Source: Hypericum androsaemum
Lineage: Eukaryota; Streptophyta; Magnoliopsida; Malpighiales; Hypericaceae
Length of the DNA: 64,000 bases
Direction: 5' to 3'
Assembly: GCA_963995505.1 (NCBI GenBank)
Contig: OZ023184.1
Coordinates: 18,350,228 to 18,414,227 of the forward strand
Both the position numbers and the translations under genes were made by a program. This document shows, piece by piece, positions 34,045-46,079 of the stretch; within the stretch, counting starts at the first letter, position 1, and each line of letters starts with the position of its first letter. The notes below the pieces were generated by a model, which saw only the letters and a list, made by a program, of their open reading frames with translations, made no database searches and was not told where the DNA came from.

Positions 34045-34628
34045 CTATTCGCCCTGGAGAATTTACATGAGCATTTTCATGCTGGAACGAAAATGGCTGG
34101 TGTGTTTAGTGTCCTTCTCCCTTTAGGTCCCTAGTACATGTTGTCTGATGAAGCTTGTACAAACATAGCCTTTGAGGTTGAACTCAGCTTAATTTAAAAG
34201 CCTTGAACTGTAGTCTCGAGTAATTTTACGATAATTACAACATAATTGAACAAATTGTAATTAAATAAAGTTTAAGATAATTTTGTTTAAGAAAGCTCAA
34301 GAGAAAAGGTGAACGTGTTTAGTCAGCAGAAAAATTAAAAAATAAGAAATATAAAATCTGTTTAGCATGATATATCAAGTCATTCTTTTTTATAACCAAT
34401 TATATCATTTTGCCACTAAATTATAAAACAGTAAAGTAAATAATGAATTAATGAAATAGTTCTATAATATATAGAAGCAATCTCACCTTTTTAAATAAAA
34501 TCTCTCAATTAACCTAAATCATATTGATCTAATAATTGTATACCTCAAATATACCCTTAGCTTAATGAACCGGTCTCACTTATATATGTTAACAACAAGT
34601 CGATGACTTGGTAAAAAATCATCATGAA

Positions 34629-34631
<3 letters not shown>

Positions 34632-34693
<62 letters not shown>
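34632..34693. repeat. (TA)n(TG)n microsatellite
   Basis: About 22 TA units followed by about 8 GT units, downstream of RlmN-like copy 1. Confidence 0.95.
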
Positions 34694-34903
34694 ATGAGCT
34701 TTTAATTGATGAATTTTTTACTTTTTAAAAATTTTATCTCAAATTTATATTAGTCGGATCAATCGATCAGATATCGAAAAAGTTAGTGTTAGGAAGCCTA
34801 GTGAGATATTGACTCTCCGTCACATCATTATAGCCATTAACACTTTATATATAACAGATGTTACCTTATGACCAAATTAAATTCACAAATAAATAGTCAT
34901 AAA

Positions 34904-35466
34904 TAGGGGTGTGCAAATGGGATTCGGAATATAGGATATTCTAAATTTTTTTGGTATTTGGGAGTTCGGGATCGGGATATCAGTATTTGGATTTAATTAG
35001 GTAATGATTTTTGGGAAAATTTGGTGAATTTTGGTATTCGGTAGAATTTTGGGATATACCGGTATTATACCAAAATTTATCGAATACCGAAGTACTAAAT
35101 AAAAATTTGTCAGATTATAAATATAAGGAAAAAAAAACCCTCACAATCTCTCCCTCTCAGAAACGCACCCCCAAGCCTCACCCTAGACTTATGTCGATTT
35201 TTTGTGGACTTATGTTGTGGACTTATCTAAGCTTTCGATTTGCTGTGCCAGTGGTGGATGCTGGATTTTTTGTGGACTTATGCGAGAAGAAAGCTTTGTA
35301 TGCTAGATTTTTTGTGAAATTTGAGATTACGGGTAAATCTCGATCCCAATCTTGAATTTAATTCGGTGTTCGGTATGATACCGAATTAATTTCGGGATCG
35401 GAATCGGGGTTGAGTTTTTTTGCAATTCGGTATTCGGGATCGGGATATTCTGAATGCACACCCTTA
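34904..35466. mobile_element. hAT-type non-autonomous element
   Basis: The ends taggggtgtgca and (read inward) taagggtgtgca are inverted repeats typical of plant hAT MITEs. It sits inside the duplicated spacer. Sister spacers read atagccataagtaaa without the insert (for example near 40942), while here the site is split into gtcataaa and gcgataag, an imperfect 8-bp duplication. Internal gggatcgggat and attcgg motifs repeat near both ends. No transposase is seen; the 114-codon frame at 35011 is not recognised. Confidence 0.75.
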
Positions 35467-35639
35467 GCGATAAGTAAACACAAAGAATAAGATCTCGAAT
35501 TGGTACCATTGAGAATGTATTAGTGTTAAATATTTGTTGAATGAGCTTTACCATTTTTCAGCTCGGCTTGTATTAGTTGGTATAAAAAACAAATTCCCGT
35601 CTATATAAGAAAAACAACAGTTATATGACTGATTGACGC

Positions 35640-36060
35640 ATGTGTATATATGCAAACCTATTATACTCATTAATTCTTTTTTTAGAAGATACTCATTAAT
35701 ATTTGATATATATAGAATGTGTATATATGGAAACCAATAATACTCATTAATACTTAATATATATAGAATGTGTATATATGGAAACCTATTATAATCATTA
35801 ATACTTAATGTATATAGAATGTGTATATATGGAAACCTATTATAATCATTAATACTTAATGTATATAGAATGTGTATATATGGAAACCTATTATACTCAT
35901 TAATAATTAAATGTATATAGAATGTGTATTCATGGAAACCTATTGTACTCATTAGTACTTAATGTATATAGAATGTGTATATATGGAACCTATTATATAA
36001 AATTATTATAGTCATCAATACTTGATTCATAAGGCATGTGTATATATGGAAACCTTATAA
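35640..36060. repeat. 51-bp tandem satellite
   Basis: About seven units containing gtgtatatatggaaacctat, then tata(a/c)tcattaatacttaat and gtatatagaat. Because 51 is a multiple of three, a minus frame (35548-35952) stays open with a 17-residue repeat; it is not a gene. Single or paired units recur at 51500-51600, 52350-52470, 41180, 45160 and 57390, marking the duplicated spacer. Confidence 0.9.
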
Positions 36061-36237
36061 CCAAATTAAATTCACAAAAAAAAATCATAAGTAAACATAA
36101 AGAATGTTAGCAATAAGCACTTAGATTAAGAGCACGAAACATATTCAAATACTTGTTCAGAGAGATTTTTCATTCTTTTAAAGTTTTATCCAACTCGAAG
36201 ATTAGTCGGTGATAAAAAAATAAACTGAAAGAATGCT

Positions 36238-36245
36238 TATAAATA
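36238..36245 (+). promoter_or_regulatory. TATA box of peptide gene 1
   Basis: TATAAATA lies 82 bases upstream of the chosen ATG, followed by cgtgcttt and a short 5' leader. The same block (tatatacgtgctttct) precedes the other copies at 41424, 43073, 45401, 55320, 57638 and, more diverged, 59480. It excludes the in-frame ATG at 36233, which lies before the TATA box. Confidence 0.7.
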
Positions 36246-36319
36246 CGTGCTTTGTACTGGCATATAACATACATTTTAGCGAAGGAGAAGCCTCTCTATT
36301 CTCTTACCCAAGGAAGAAG

Positions 36320-36559
36320 ATGGAGGGAAAGAAGAAGACGACGATCACAACTCTCATGTGGTTGTTGGTGGTGGTGATGTTGGTGTTGGCGGCACGGGAC
36401 GGCGAAGCTGCAGATCTAACACCAGAGGAGTGCTTCAAACAATGCATGATTTATAGCGGGGTTACTAAAGAGATCAAAGAAGAGTATTGTGCAGACATTT
36501 GTCATATTCCTAATCCTCGCTCTCCGGCCAAAGGCACATCTGAGAAGGGACTCCATTGA
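36320..36559 (+). CDS. Secreted alpha-hairpinin-like Cys-rich peptide, copy 1 (79 aa)
   Basis: The product starts MEGKKKTTITTLMW, with a basic N-region, a hydrophobic core (LLVVVMLVLAA) and a likely signal cleavage after DGEA. The mature part of about 50 residues has only four cysteines, in CFKQC-14 residues-CADIC, followed by HIPNPRSPAKGTSEKGLH. CX3C-Xn-CX3C with two helices bridged by two disulphides defines alpha-hairpinins, which act as antimicrobial peptides or protease inhibitors; that activity is inferred. AATAAA at 36625-36630 is a plausible poly(A) signal. No intron is needed. A thionin-like identity is less likely, since thionins have six or eight cysteines. Confidence 0.75.
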   Translation: MEGKKKTTITTLMWLLVVVMLVLAARDGEAADLTPEECFKQCMIYSGVTKEIKEEYCADICHIPNPRSPAKGTSEKGLH

Positions 36560-36914
36560 CGAGGATGGAAAGCTGTTGTACTTTTTTATATACCTCATAA
36601 TAAGCAGCTACTTTAAAGTAGCAGAATAAAGAATGCTATATTTTCTATGTGCATGCTATCTTTTTTACTCCTCTCTTCTTGATGCTATCAACAATTTCCA
36701 ACAAAAGAACAATGCATTTTTTAATGGGCACTTTTATTAGCAGTTTCATTAAAGTATAATTAATGTTTCACATGGAAAGTTTATGACTGAATTAAAATAC
36801 AAATAAATAGCCATAGCTAAACATAAAGAATATTTAATCAAAAGATCTTAAATTCGAGTCATTGAGAAAGTACTAGTTTTAAATATTTGTTGAATGAGTT
36901 TTGTTACTTTTCAA

Positions 36915-39900
36915 TGATGAATAATGCACCGGATACAGACAAGATAGCATACAACAACCACAAAAACGAGCAAAGCCTAAAACTCCAGCTGCACAATAGC
37001 ACGAAAGGAGCACTACCCACCTATAGATCTATCCTACCTATCCGCCTTAGAGTTCCACGTACAATAGCACGAGAACGCTACCCCCTAAAGCTGATCCTCA
37101 ACACATGACACTCCCCTCGCATAAAGTACGAGGTTGCAGCCGCTGGCCTCATTAAAAACCTATCCAGTAAACCTGCCCTCAACAGGATAAATCCGGACTA
37201 GGAAAAGAGCACATCGCGAACCCCCAACCCGCCCCAACCCACTAGGTGATCATGCTCCACTACCACGCACAGTTCGTCAGGTGGACTCCATGTGCTCTTC
37301 CACCAAAATTGCTGATAATTCCATTGGAGGAAAAGAGAAAAACTGGAAATGCAACTCACCTGGCATCTGTAATTTTGTAAGCATATGCGCTACTCTATTT
37401 CCGCCACGTCTAACAAAACCAAAAGAAGCACACTCCAAAGCCTGTGCCGCCTCCTTGCAATCTGCCGCTAGAAGTGCCAAGTCGCTTCTATCTTGCACCT
37501 GTCCATTCATTGCCTGCACAAGAGGTAAGCAGTCCAATTCAAAATAAACAAACCTATATTCGAGGATCACGGCTAGCTCGATTCCCACAAGCATCCCACG
37601 GGCCTCTAGAATGGTTGGGTGGACCGGACTCTCATATTTCCTGACAAATCCTGCAATAAAATTACCAAACTCGTCACGAACAATAGCCCCGACTTGGCCA
37701 TCTCATGTAGGACCAACTCCCGCATCTGAGTTTACTTTGAACCACCCCGCCTCGGGTGGCCTCCACAGCTCTGAATGGGTGACTCTAGCAGTGGAAGCCT
37801 GGTAATTGGCCGCGACATAGTCAGACCACAGCCTGTAGACCGATTCAAGAACACCTTGTGCATCATCGAAAGCTTTGTTCTTGAAGATCATTTCATTCCG
37901 AACTTTCCATATGCCCCACAACGAAGCCGCCCTACGACCTCTTTCCTCGCCATCAGTAGGTGCAAAAAGCTCCATGCATGCCTAGGCAATTGAAAGTCCA
38001 CAGAACATCTGCAGGTCAATCCCTGCTTTCCTCCACAGCACCTCAGTCAACCTGCACTCAAAGAATAGATGAAAGCCTAACTCTGCTACCTGCATACAGA
38101 AAGGGCAAACGATATCCACATACATGCCTCTTTTCAAAATGTTAGTACATAAGGGGAGATTATCATCTAGCAATCTCCACACAAAAGAGCGAATACGTGG
38201 GGGGCACTGTAAATGCCAAACCCAGTTCCAAATCTCTCAAGCATGTGTCAGAATATTCACCAGTTCAGAAGTCTCCCACCATGCCTGTAAATCAATAAAA
38301 TAATCCGATCTCACCGTATAGATGCCATCTTTGGTATGATGCCACCGAATAGTATCCTCGGGAAGCCTGTCACTAAGGTAAATTGACCTAATCTGTTGTA
38401 CCTCCTCCATCTTGAATAATCGCTCCAACAGTGGGCAGTTCTATTCCCCCGACCCCTCAATCAGCAGATCAGACACATGTCGGAAAAAATCAGACCCCGG
38501 AGAAGAGTAACTAGGATGCCTCAGCTCTGAGCCCGGCAGTCAGCGATCATCCCAAATCTTGACTTTTGTACCATCGCCTATCCTCTTCTCCAGGTTCGGA
38601 GCTAACAGAGACATTCCATCTTGGATACTCCGCCAAAGGTAACTTGGTCTATATCCTGTACTTTCAAAACAAAAGTCGCCTCTAGGAAAGTACCTCGCTT
38701 TTAGAACTTTTGCAGGTAAAGAATCTGGGAAGCACAATAGCCGCCAAGCCTGTTTTGCCAGCATCGCCCTATTTGAGCTGACCAACCGACGAAATCCTAA
38801 GCCCCCTTCAGCCTTCGACCGACACATGTGAATCCAGCTGCGCCAATGCACCTTCCTCTGACCCTCCTTACTACCCCAATAGAAAGTACATAGCTTCTTC
38901 TCAATTCTATCGCAAGTCTCCACTGGTAGACTAAAGCAACTCATCACATAAGTGGGAATGGATAGAAGCACAGATTTAATCAAAGTCTCCTGATCAACTC
39001 TCGATAGGAATTTTTCCTTCCAGCTACCAATCTTGGCATTGATCATGTCCTCTATAGATGAAAAAATAAGTCTCTTTGATCTACCTATTAAGGTAGGTAG
39101 TCCCAAATAAGTATCCCGGTCTTCACCCCTTCTCATTCCCAAAATGGAACATAGGCGGTTCTGATCTACTTCGCTCACATTCCTGCTAAAGTAAACCGAA
39201 CTCTTCTGCATGTTCACCCTTTGTCCTGATGCCCTAGAATAGATGCCCAGTAAGGAAAGGATGTTCCTGAGCTCCGTCTCCGTAGCCCTGGCAAATAAAA
39301 GGGAATCATCTACAAAAAAGAGGTGAGTAACAGCTGGGGCGCCCCTGGCCACCTTAATTCCATGGAATTGCCGATCTCTCTCCGCCCGCCGAATAAGGGC
39401 AACTAGGCCCTCTGCACACAGTAAGAAGAGGTATGGAGATAACGGATCTCCTTGGCGCAAACCTCTACTCGGGATAAAGAAGTCTCCCACCTGTCCAGTG
39501 ACCTGCACAACATATCTCACAGTACAGACACACCTCATTACCAAGTTAGTAAAAGTCTCATGAAAACCCAAGGCAAGAAGCATCTTCTCAAGAAAAGTCC
39601 ATTCAATCCTATCATAAGCTTTCATCATATCTAACTTCAGCTCACACCATCCTAAATTTTCAGACGTCTTTTTCTTCAGATAGTGATAGGACTCAAAGGC
39701 AACTATAGTCAGTAATTAGCCGTCCCGGGACAAAAGTCTCCTGATTCTCATGAATGATATCATTAAGAAAAATCTTCACCCTATTCGTAATGGTCTTAGT
39801 GATAATCTTCATAACAATGTTATACAAACTTATGGGTCTGAACTCTGCACAGCTAGTAGGGCGCTTAACCTTCGGGATGAGAGCAATAATAGTATCATTC

Positions 39901-40195
39901 AGATAAGAGGGATCATCCCCATCATTAAGAATAGCTAAAGAGGAACAAGTTACCGATGAGCCAACCACTTTTCAATGCTTCTGAAAAAATAAGGGGGGCA
40001 TGCGATCACGTCTGGGTGCTTTCATCGGGTGCATCTCACACATGACTTTATACACCTCCTCTTTCGTATAGGGCGCATCTAGTTGAAGCTGCATCCCCTC
40101 CGTTACTCTCCTTTCTATTAAGTCAGTCACCTCTGACACCTGCAAAATAGCTTCAAAAGAAAATAAGATAGAGTAAAATCCCCTAAACATACGTT
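36915..40195 (-). mobile_element. L1-type LINE, 5'-truncated and decayed
   Basis: It interrupts the duplicated spacer: the left flank matches the sister spacer up to ttacttttcaa (36914), and the right flank resumes at about 40195 (attaaatatttgttagaataa). About 320 bases of spacer present in the sister are missing. No poly(A/T) tail or clear target duplication remains. ORF1 and the endonuclease are absent. Confidence 0.85.
37277..40190 (-). pseudogene. LINE ORF2: reverse transcriptase, zinc-binding region and RNase H
   Basis: Sense order from high to low coordinates starts with the RT N-terminal part (APYTKEEVYKVM). It continues with ALIPKVKRPTSCAEFRPISL, KAYDRIEW, the GLRQGDPLSPYLF palm block and the catalytic FFVDD (YADD-type) at about 39310. 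The RT C-terminal region (LGLPTLIGRSK, LSRVDQETLIKSVLLSIPTY) extends to 38540. The zf-RVT region is at 38182-37982 (FVWRLLDDNLPL, CPFCMQ) and RNase H at 37975-37277 (WFKVNSDAGVG, AVILEYRFVYFELDCLPL). Stops at 39969, 38537, 38440, 37978 and 37708 interrupt otherwise collinear coding, and one frameshift lies near 39630-39700. Confidence 0.92.
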
Positions 40196-40269
40196 AAATA
40201 TTAAATATTTGTTAGAATAATTTTAATATCTCTTAAAGTTTTATCCGGCTCAGCCAGCGTTAAAAAGGT

Positions 40270-40500
40270 ATGCATAACTAATGCTTATATATAAGTGCTT
40301 TCTACTGGCACATTATATACATTTTTACTTAGCAAAAAACATAATATACTTTTTTTTTGCGGAGGAGGAGCCTCTATTGTCATATCTGAGGAAGAAGATA
40401 GAGAATTGCATGGGCACTTTCTTGCTAGAACGAAAATGGCTGGTGAGTTTGGTGCCCTCACGAGATACCTAAAATGTCGACTTATGGCGTTATTCAAATT
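40270..40500 (+). pseudogene. Chimeric scrap 1: peptide promoter joined to RlmN 3' flank
   Basis: The left part (tatatataagtgctttctactggcaca ... ggaggagcctctattgtc...gaggaagaagat) is the peptide-gene promoter and leader. It breaks off where the ATG would be (gatagagaattgcat). The right part (cactttcttgctagaacgaaaatggctggt) matches the 3' flank of the RlmN-like genes (34076, 49432). No peptide coding remains. Scraps 2 and 3 have the same junction. Confidence 0.75.
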
Positions 40501-40509
40501 CTAAAATTG

Positions 40510-41410
40510 ATTAAAAAATTTTTTTACAACAAGACGTCAAGGACTATTTGAATATAATTCATAAAATAAATGACAATGTAAAAATTATCAAACAAGTTTA
40601 GCCCAAACTGGTATCTTAAAATATTTTTCAAATTCGTAAAGTAAGTATAAATATAAGTATTACTCAAAAATATCATTTCTATAAAAATTGTAACCGAGAT
40701 GTACCGCTAATATTTTTTGAAAAAAATATTAGTTATCAGATAGAGGAATTATTAAATTGTATTAGTGATCCACACTATTTATTAGTTTACAGATTACCAA
40801 TTTATAGATACTACTTTAAAGATATTCTTCTGTTATATGGAAATAGTCATATGAGTGATTGACTCACATCATTATAGCCATTAACACTTAATGTATAAGT
40901 GATGTTTATATATGGAAAGCTTATGACCAAATCAAATTCACAAATAATAGCCATAAGTAAATATAAAGAATCTTTAATTAAAAGATCTCGAATTTTAGTT
41001 ATTGAGAACACACTAGTGTTAGTTATTGGGAACGCATTAGTGTTAGATATTTGTTGAGAGAATATTATTATTTAAAAAAATTATATTTAGCTTTGCCATA
41101 TATTAATCGGTCGGTACTTATCCGAATATCAGATGGTATAAAAAAAAGCCTGACAATGGTTATATGACTGGTTGAGTCATGTGTGTATATATGGAAACCT
41201 ATTATAGCCATTAATACTTTCTGTATAACGCATGTGTATATATGGAAATCTTATGACCAAATTAAATTCACGAAAAATTAATCATAAGTAAACATAAACA
41301 ATGTTACCAATAAGGATTTAAGGACATGTAATAATTTTTAATATTTGTTAGAATTATTTTTAATGTATTTCAAAGTTTTATCCGGCTACGTCAATGCTAA
41401 AAAAAGTATA
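40510..41410. other. Duplicated AT-rich spacer
   Basis: It is collinear with 44480-45400 and 56170-57600. It contains degenerate single units of the 51-bp satellite. No genes are present. Confidence 0.7.
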
Positions 41411-41537
41411 CATAATTAATGCCTATATATACGTGCTTTCTAGTGGCACATAATATACATTTTTACTTAACACAAAAAACATACTACACATTTTTTTGGC
41501 CAAGGAGGAGCCTATACTGTCTTACCCAAGGAAGAAG

Positions 41538-41774
41538 ATGGAGGGAAAGGCGTCGACGGTTACGATTCTCATGCGGTTGATGGTGGTGGTGATGTTGGTG
41601 TTGGCGGCGCGGGACAGCGAAGCTGCAGATCAAACACCAGAGGAGTGCTTTAGAATATGCATGACTTATAGCCGGGATCCTAAAGATCTCCAAGAAAAGT
41701 TGTGTAAAGACATTTGTCATATTCCTAATCCTCGCTCTCTGGTCAAAGGCACATCTGAGAAGGGACTCCATTGA
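41538..41774 (+). CDS. Secreted alpha-hairpinin-like Cys-rich peptide, copy 2 (78 aa)
   Basis: The start is MEGKASTVTILMR, with hydrophobic core LMVVVMLVLAA and likely cleavage after DSEA. The mature peptide has CFRIC-14 residues-CKDIC and the conserved tail HIPNPRSLVKGTSEKGLH. A TATA element (tatatata, 41424-41431) lies about 110 bases upstream, and aataaa at 41840-41845 downstream. Compared with copy 1 the signal and tail are nearly unchanged, while the loop between the Cys pairs differs (MTYSRDPKDLQEKL against MIYSGVTKEIKEEY). The first ATG of the longer frame (41496) is in the leader and is not needed. Confidence 0.75.
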   Translation: MEGKASTVTILMRLMVVVMLVLAARDSEAADQTPEECFRICMTYSRDPKDLQEKLCKDICHIPNPRSLVKGTSEKGLH

Positions 41775-41789
41775 TGAGGATGGAAGCTG

Positions 41790-43050
41790 TTGTGCTTTCT
41801 GTATGTACCTCATATTAAGCAGCTACTCTAAAGTGGCAGAATAAAGAATGATATATTTGTCTGTGTGCATTCTATCTTTTTTACTCTGAGACTATCAACA
41901 ATCTCCAACAAAAGAACCAAGCATTTTTAATAGGTAATTTTATTAAAATATTTACGACGAAAGAAGAACTCGCAACATTGCGACGGCCCGTCGGCCTCTT
42001 CAAAACTGCAGAATTCATCTGAGAAAAATCACACCAGTAAAAAGTACCATCTTTGACATCACGAAGAAAACAAAAGTTCTTTTTCAACTCCATGATACTT
42101 TTTTTTTGGGGTCAGCAACTCCACGATACAATTTTTTTTTTTGGGTCAGTAACTCCGCGATACAATTAGGAAATGCCGGTACCAAATTTTCTCAAATAAC
42201 ACATCTGTGTCATTTAGACAAATATGGAAAGGCAAAATCTGGACAGTAAATTGAAGAAAAAATAGGAGCACAAACCATCCAGAAGCTAATCCCAAGTCCT
42301 ACCACCAAGATATGCTTCGGCCTATTTCTCTACTACTTAGCCCATATTTCACCAAACCGCCCAGAACACCAAACGCCACACCTGATGCGTTGAAGTCTCA
42401 TTCCCAATAAACAAACAAATTTTTTTATGCATTTTTAATCGCAAGTCTATATATATGTCAAATTATCAAATAGTATGTTACTAAAGTATATTTTTTCATT
42501 AAAGTATAATTAATGTTTATATATGGAAATCTTATGACTAAATTAAAATAGAAATAAATAGCCATAGCTAAACATAAAGAATATTTAACCAAAAGATTTT
42601 GAATTCAAGTAATTAAAAAAGTACTAATTTTAAATATTTGTTGAATGAGTTTTGTTACTTTTCAAAGATTTTATTTAGCTCGACCATGTATTAATATGTC
42701 AATGCGTATCCGAATATCAGATAGTATAAAACAAAAATAAATCCCCTAGTATATAAGGAAAACAACAATTATACGACTAATGACTCATGTGTGTATATAT
42801 GAAAAACTATAATATTTCTTGTACAACACGCGCGCACACACACACGTATATGGAAACCTATTATACTCATTAACGTAGATGTATAACGCAAGTGTATATA
42901 TAGAAACCTTATGACCAAATTAAATTCATAAAAACTAATCACAAGTAAACATGAAGAATGTTACCAATAAGTAATTAGATCAAATTAAATACTTGTTAGA
43001 ATAACTTTAATATCTCTTAAAGTTTTATCCGGCTCAGTCAGCGTTAAAAA
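41790..43050. other. Duplicated 3' flank and spacer of peptide copy 2
   Basis: It is collinear with 54080-55300 (3' flank of copy 3), including catcaccaccaagatatgcttcggcc-type sequence and a run of 51-bp-like units near 42780-42900. No gene is seen. Confidence 0.7.
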
Positions 43051-43059
43051 AAGTATACA

Positions 43060-43280
43060 TTACTAATGCTTATATATACGTGCTTTCTATTGGCACTTTG
43101 TATACATTTTTACTTAGCAAAAAAACATAATATACATTTTTTTTTGCTAAGGAGGAGCCTTTATTGTCTTATATGAGGAAGACGATAGAGAATTGCATGA
43201 GCACTTTCTTGCTAGAACGAAAATGGCTAGTGTATTTAGTGTCCTCCTACCTTTAGGTCCCTAGTACATTTTTTTGTCTG
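43060..43280 (+). pseudogene. Chimeric scrap 2: peptide promoter joined to RlmN 3' flank
   Basis: It has the same junction as scrap 1: promoter block tatatacgtgctttctattggca, leader ending gaggaagacgatagagaattgcatg, then agcactttcttgctagaacg and tttaggtccctagtac of the RlmN 3' flank. No coding remains. Confidence 0.75.
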
Positions 43281-43617
43281 GTGAAGCTTGTACAAACATC
43301 AAAATACTTGCCTTTGAAGATGGAATCGACTTAATTTAAAAGCCCTACGTAAATTTAAAAGCCCTAGACTACAGTCTCAACTCCGGAGTAATTTTACGAA
43401 ATCACGACATAACAAAATTACAATAATTAAATATAGTTTGAGAGAAATTTTTTAATAAAGTTCAAGAGAAAAAGTGAATGTGTTTAGCCACCAAAAAAAT
43501 ATGAAATATAAAATCAGCATGATATATCAAGTCACTCTATTCTTATAGCCAACTATATCATTTAAATTATAAAATAATCGAGTAAATAATGAATTGATGC
43601 ACTAGTTATGTCATATA

Positions 43618-44177
43618 CAGTAAAATCTTTGTAAAGTGATCCTCTCTAAAGTGATAACCTCTCTAAATTGATAAAAAAGTCTCGGTCCCAAGTCGGGACC
43701 AATGTTAAAATTTAATAACCCCTATATCATAATAACTAATACTTTTTCAAAAAATTTAGTGCTAAATCTCGGTCCCAATTTTTGCATAAAGTAATATTTT
43801 TGAATAAATACATATATTTTTATATATATCACAAATTTGAAAAATATTGGAAGGCATTAGTTTGTGCTAAACTTACTTATTTAATAAATGTTACATCATC
43901 ATTCATCTTCTCAATCATTTTAGAATGGTTCTTGTGATCGTCGTCTTGTTCTAAGAAAATATATCAATCGAGTATATCATTTAAATAACACTATAAGTCT
44001 AAATTTTAGGTAATTTGTATATAGACTAAGTAATTTTTGGTATTTACGTATTTATTGTTTAAAAATTCAATTTTAATATTTTTGGAAAAAAAAACGTAAA
44101 CCTCTCTTATCTAATAACCTCTCTAAAATCATTTTTTTTTACGGTGCCGACAATATCACTTTAGAGAGATTTTACTG
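43618..44177. mobile_element. pogo/Emigrant-like MITE, 560 bp, TA target
   Basis: The termini cagtaaaatctttgtaaagtgat and (read inward) cagtaaaatctctctaaagtgat are inverted repeats of the CAGTAAAACCTCT... type known from plant pogo-related MITEs. TA is duplicated at 43616-43617 and 44178-44179. The sister spacer near 55868-55882 (gtcatatatagaagc) is the empty site. No transposase frame is present. Copies of gtcccaa/ttgg subterminal blocks face each other. Confidence 0.88.
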
Positions 44178-44179
44178 TA

Positions 44180-45400
44180 TAGAAGCAATCTCACTTTTTA
44201 AATAAAATCTCTATATCAGCCTAAGCCACATTGATTTAATAATTGTATGCCTTCAATATACTATTAGATTAATGAACTTGTCTCACTTCTCTATGTTATA
44301 AGTCATCGACTTGGTACGTAATGACTATTGTAAACCTCTCTGTTTGGACCAGAAGAAAATATTATCTCAGAGAGATTTACATTTTTTAATTTCAAAAGTA
44401 TAAAAATTGAGTTTTTGTCAATATATGAATATCAAAAAATATTTTGTCTATACTTATGTCACAAAAAAATTATTAATAATGATAGTCACGAGATACCTAA
44501 AATGTCAACTTATGGCGTTATTCAAATTTTAAAATTAATTTAAAAAATTTTTTACAACAAGACATCAAGGTTCATTTGAATACAATTCATAAAATAAGTG
44601 ACAATGTAAAAATTATCAAACAAGTTTAGCCCAAACTAGTATCTTAAAATATTTTTCAAATTCGTAAAGTATGTATAAATATAAGTATTACTCAAAAATG
44701 TCAATTATATAAAAATTGTAGCCAAGATTTACCGCTAATATTTTTATTATTAGATAGAGGAATTATTAAATTGTATTAGTGATCCAGACTATTTATTAGT
44801 TTACAGATTACCACTTTATAGATACTACTTTAAAGATATTCTTCTGTTATACGGAAACAGTCATATGAGTGATTGACTAACATCATTATACCCATTAACA
44901 CTTAATGTATAAGTGATGTTTATATATGGAAAGCTTATGACCAAATCAAATTCACAAACAATAGTCATAAGTAAATATAAATAATCTTTAATTAAAAGAT
45001 CTTGAATTTCAGTGAATGCATTAGTGTTAGTTATTGAGAACGCACTAGTGTTAGATATTTGTTAAGAGAACATTGTTACTTTTTAAAAAATTTATTTAGC
45101 TTTATTATATATTAATATGTCGGTACTTATCCAAATGGCCTGACAACTGGTTGACTCATGTGTGTATATATGGAAACCTATTATAGTCAATAATACTTTT
45201 TGTATAACGCATGTGTATATATGGAAACCTTACGATCAAATTAAATTCAAAAAAATTAATCATAAGTAAACATAAAAAATGTTACCAATAAGCATTTAAG
45301 GACATATAATAATTTTTAATATTTATTTGAATTATTTTTAATGCCTTTCAAAGTTTTATCCGGCTTAGTCAAGACAAAAAAAAACATAATTAATGCTTAT
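44180..45400. other. Duplicated AT-rich spacer
   Basis: It is collinear with 40510-41410 in its second half and with 55880-56490. A short inverted pair (taaacctctctgtttgg / ctcagagagatttac, 44332-44382) may be a remnant MITE; it is also present near 56010-56070, so it predates the duplication. Confidence 0.6.
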
Positions 45401-45457
45401 ATATACGTGCTTTCTACGGGTACATAATATACATTTTTACTTATCACAAAAAACATA

Positions 45458-45607
45458 GATTTTGGATTGAGCAGGGACGAGGGGATTTCGTTTGAACCAT
45501 CAGATTTTATTAAAAATCGTTTCTACAGATCTGACATTTATTAAAAATCGTGTCTATAACTAAAATTACTTGATTCATTTCAATTTGTCCCCACTGAATC
45601 CAACCCC
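45458..45607. mobile_element. Short MULE-type MITE, 150 bp, 9-bp target duplication
   Basis: A perfect 9-bp duplication AAAAACATA (45449-45457 and 45608-45616) flanks gattttggattgagcag ... ctgaatccaacccc. The ends (gattttggattg; inward ggggttggattc) match the terminal ggattggg family at 29730 and 56498. It lies in the leader of a peptide-gene promoter whose coding part is gone. The sister at 41470-41485 shows the empty site. Confidence 0.82.
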
Positions 45608-45619
45608 AAAAACATACAA

Positions 45620-46075
45620 TACATTTTTTTGGCCAAAGAGAAGGGATTTGGATTCAGGGGGGACTACATAAAAATCATCCACATGGTATGGACTAAATAT
45701 GGGCCTTTAGATTTGCTCAAATTCTTTTTTTACAGATCTGATGGTCAGAATCTGTTGAGGGTATTTTCGAGTTTTTATCCAAGCATACTCATTAGTGTTC
45801 TACTATTTTCCTATATAATCCACACAAAAAATCCCTCCCCCCCTTTCTTCCCCGAAGTGCCGCCCCAACCCCCCCTCCCCACCCCCACCTTTCCCCCCGT
45901 CCCCCACCCGCCCCGCCGCCTCCGAAAGAAATGACCCATATGCTGTTTCGACTTCGATTATCGCTGGATTGCTCGATTTCATGTGGTTCTGATGATTTTG
46001 TATTTAAAGATTGGAACTTTATGTTGGCGTTTTGTTGTTGTTCGAACTTAGTGCTTAAAATTCTAGCAAAAATTC
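45620..46075. other. Unassigned stretch before the minisatellite
   Basis: The peptide leader (tttttggccaaagag) runs into unrelated DNA. A proline-rich plus frame (45629-45934) ends in a C-rich tract and has no family signature. No gene is called. Confidence 0.4.
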
Positions 46076-46079
46076 ATAG

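Noticed and set aside
35548..35952. 134-codon minus-strand frame
   Set aside because: It is the product of a 51-bp satellite whose length is a multiple of three, and the residue repeat follows the DNA repeat.
45629..45934. Proline-rich 101-codon frame
   Set aside because: The C-terminal half is a C-rich low-complexity tract, and the start lies in a broken peptide leader; no homologous copy keeps it.
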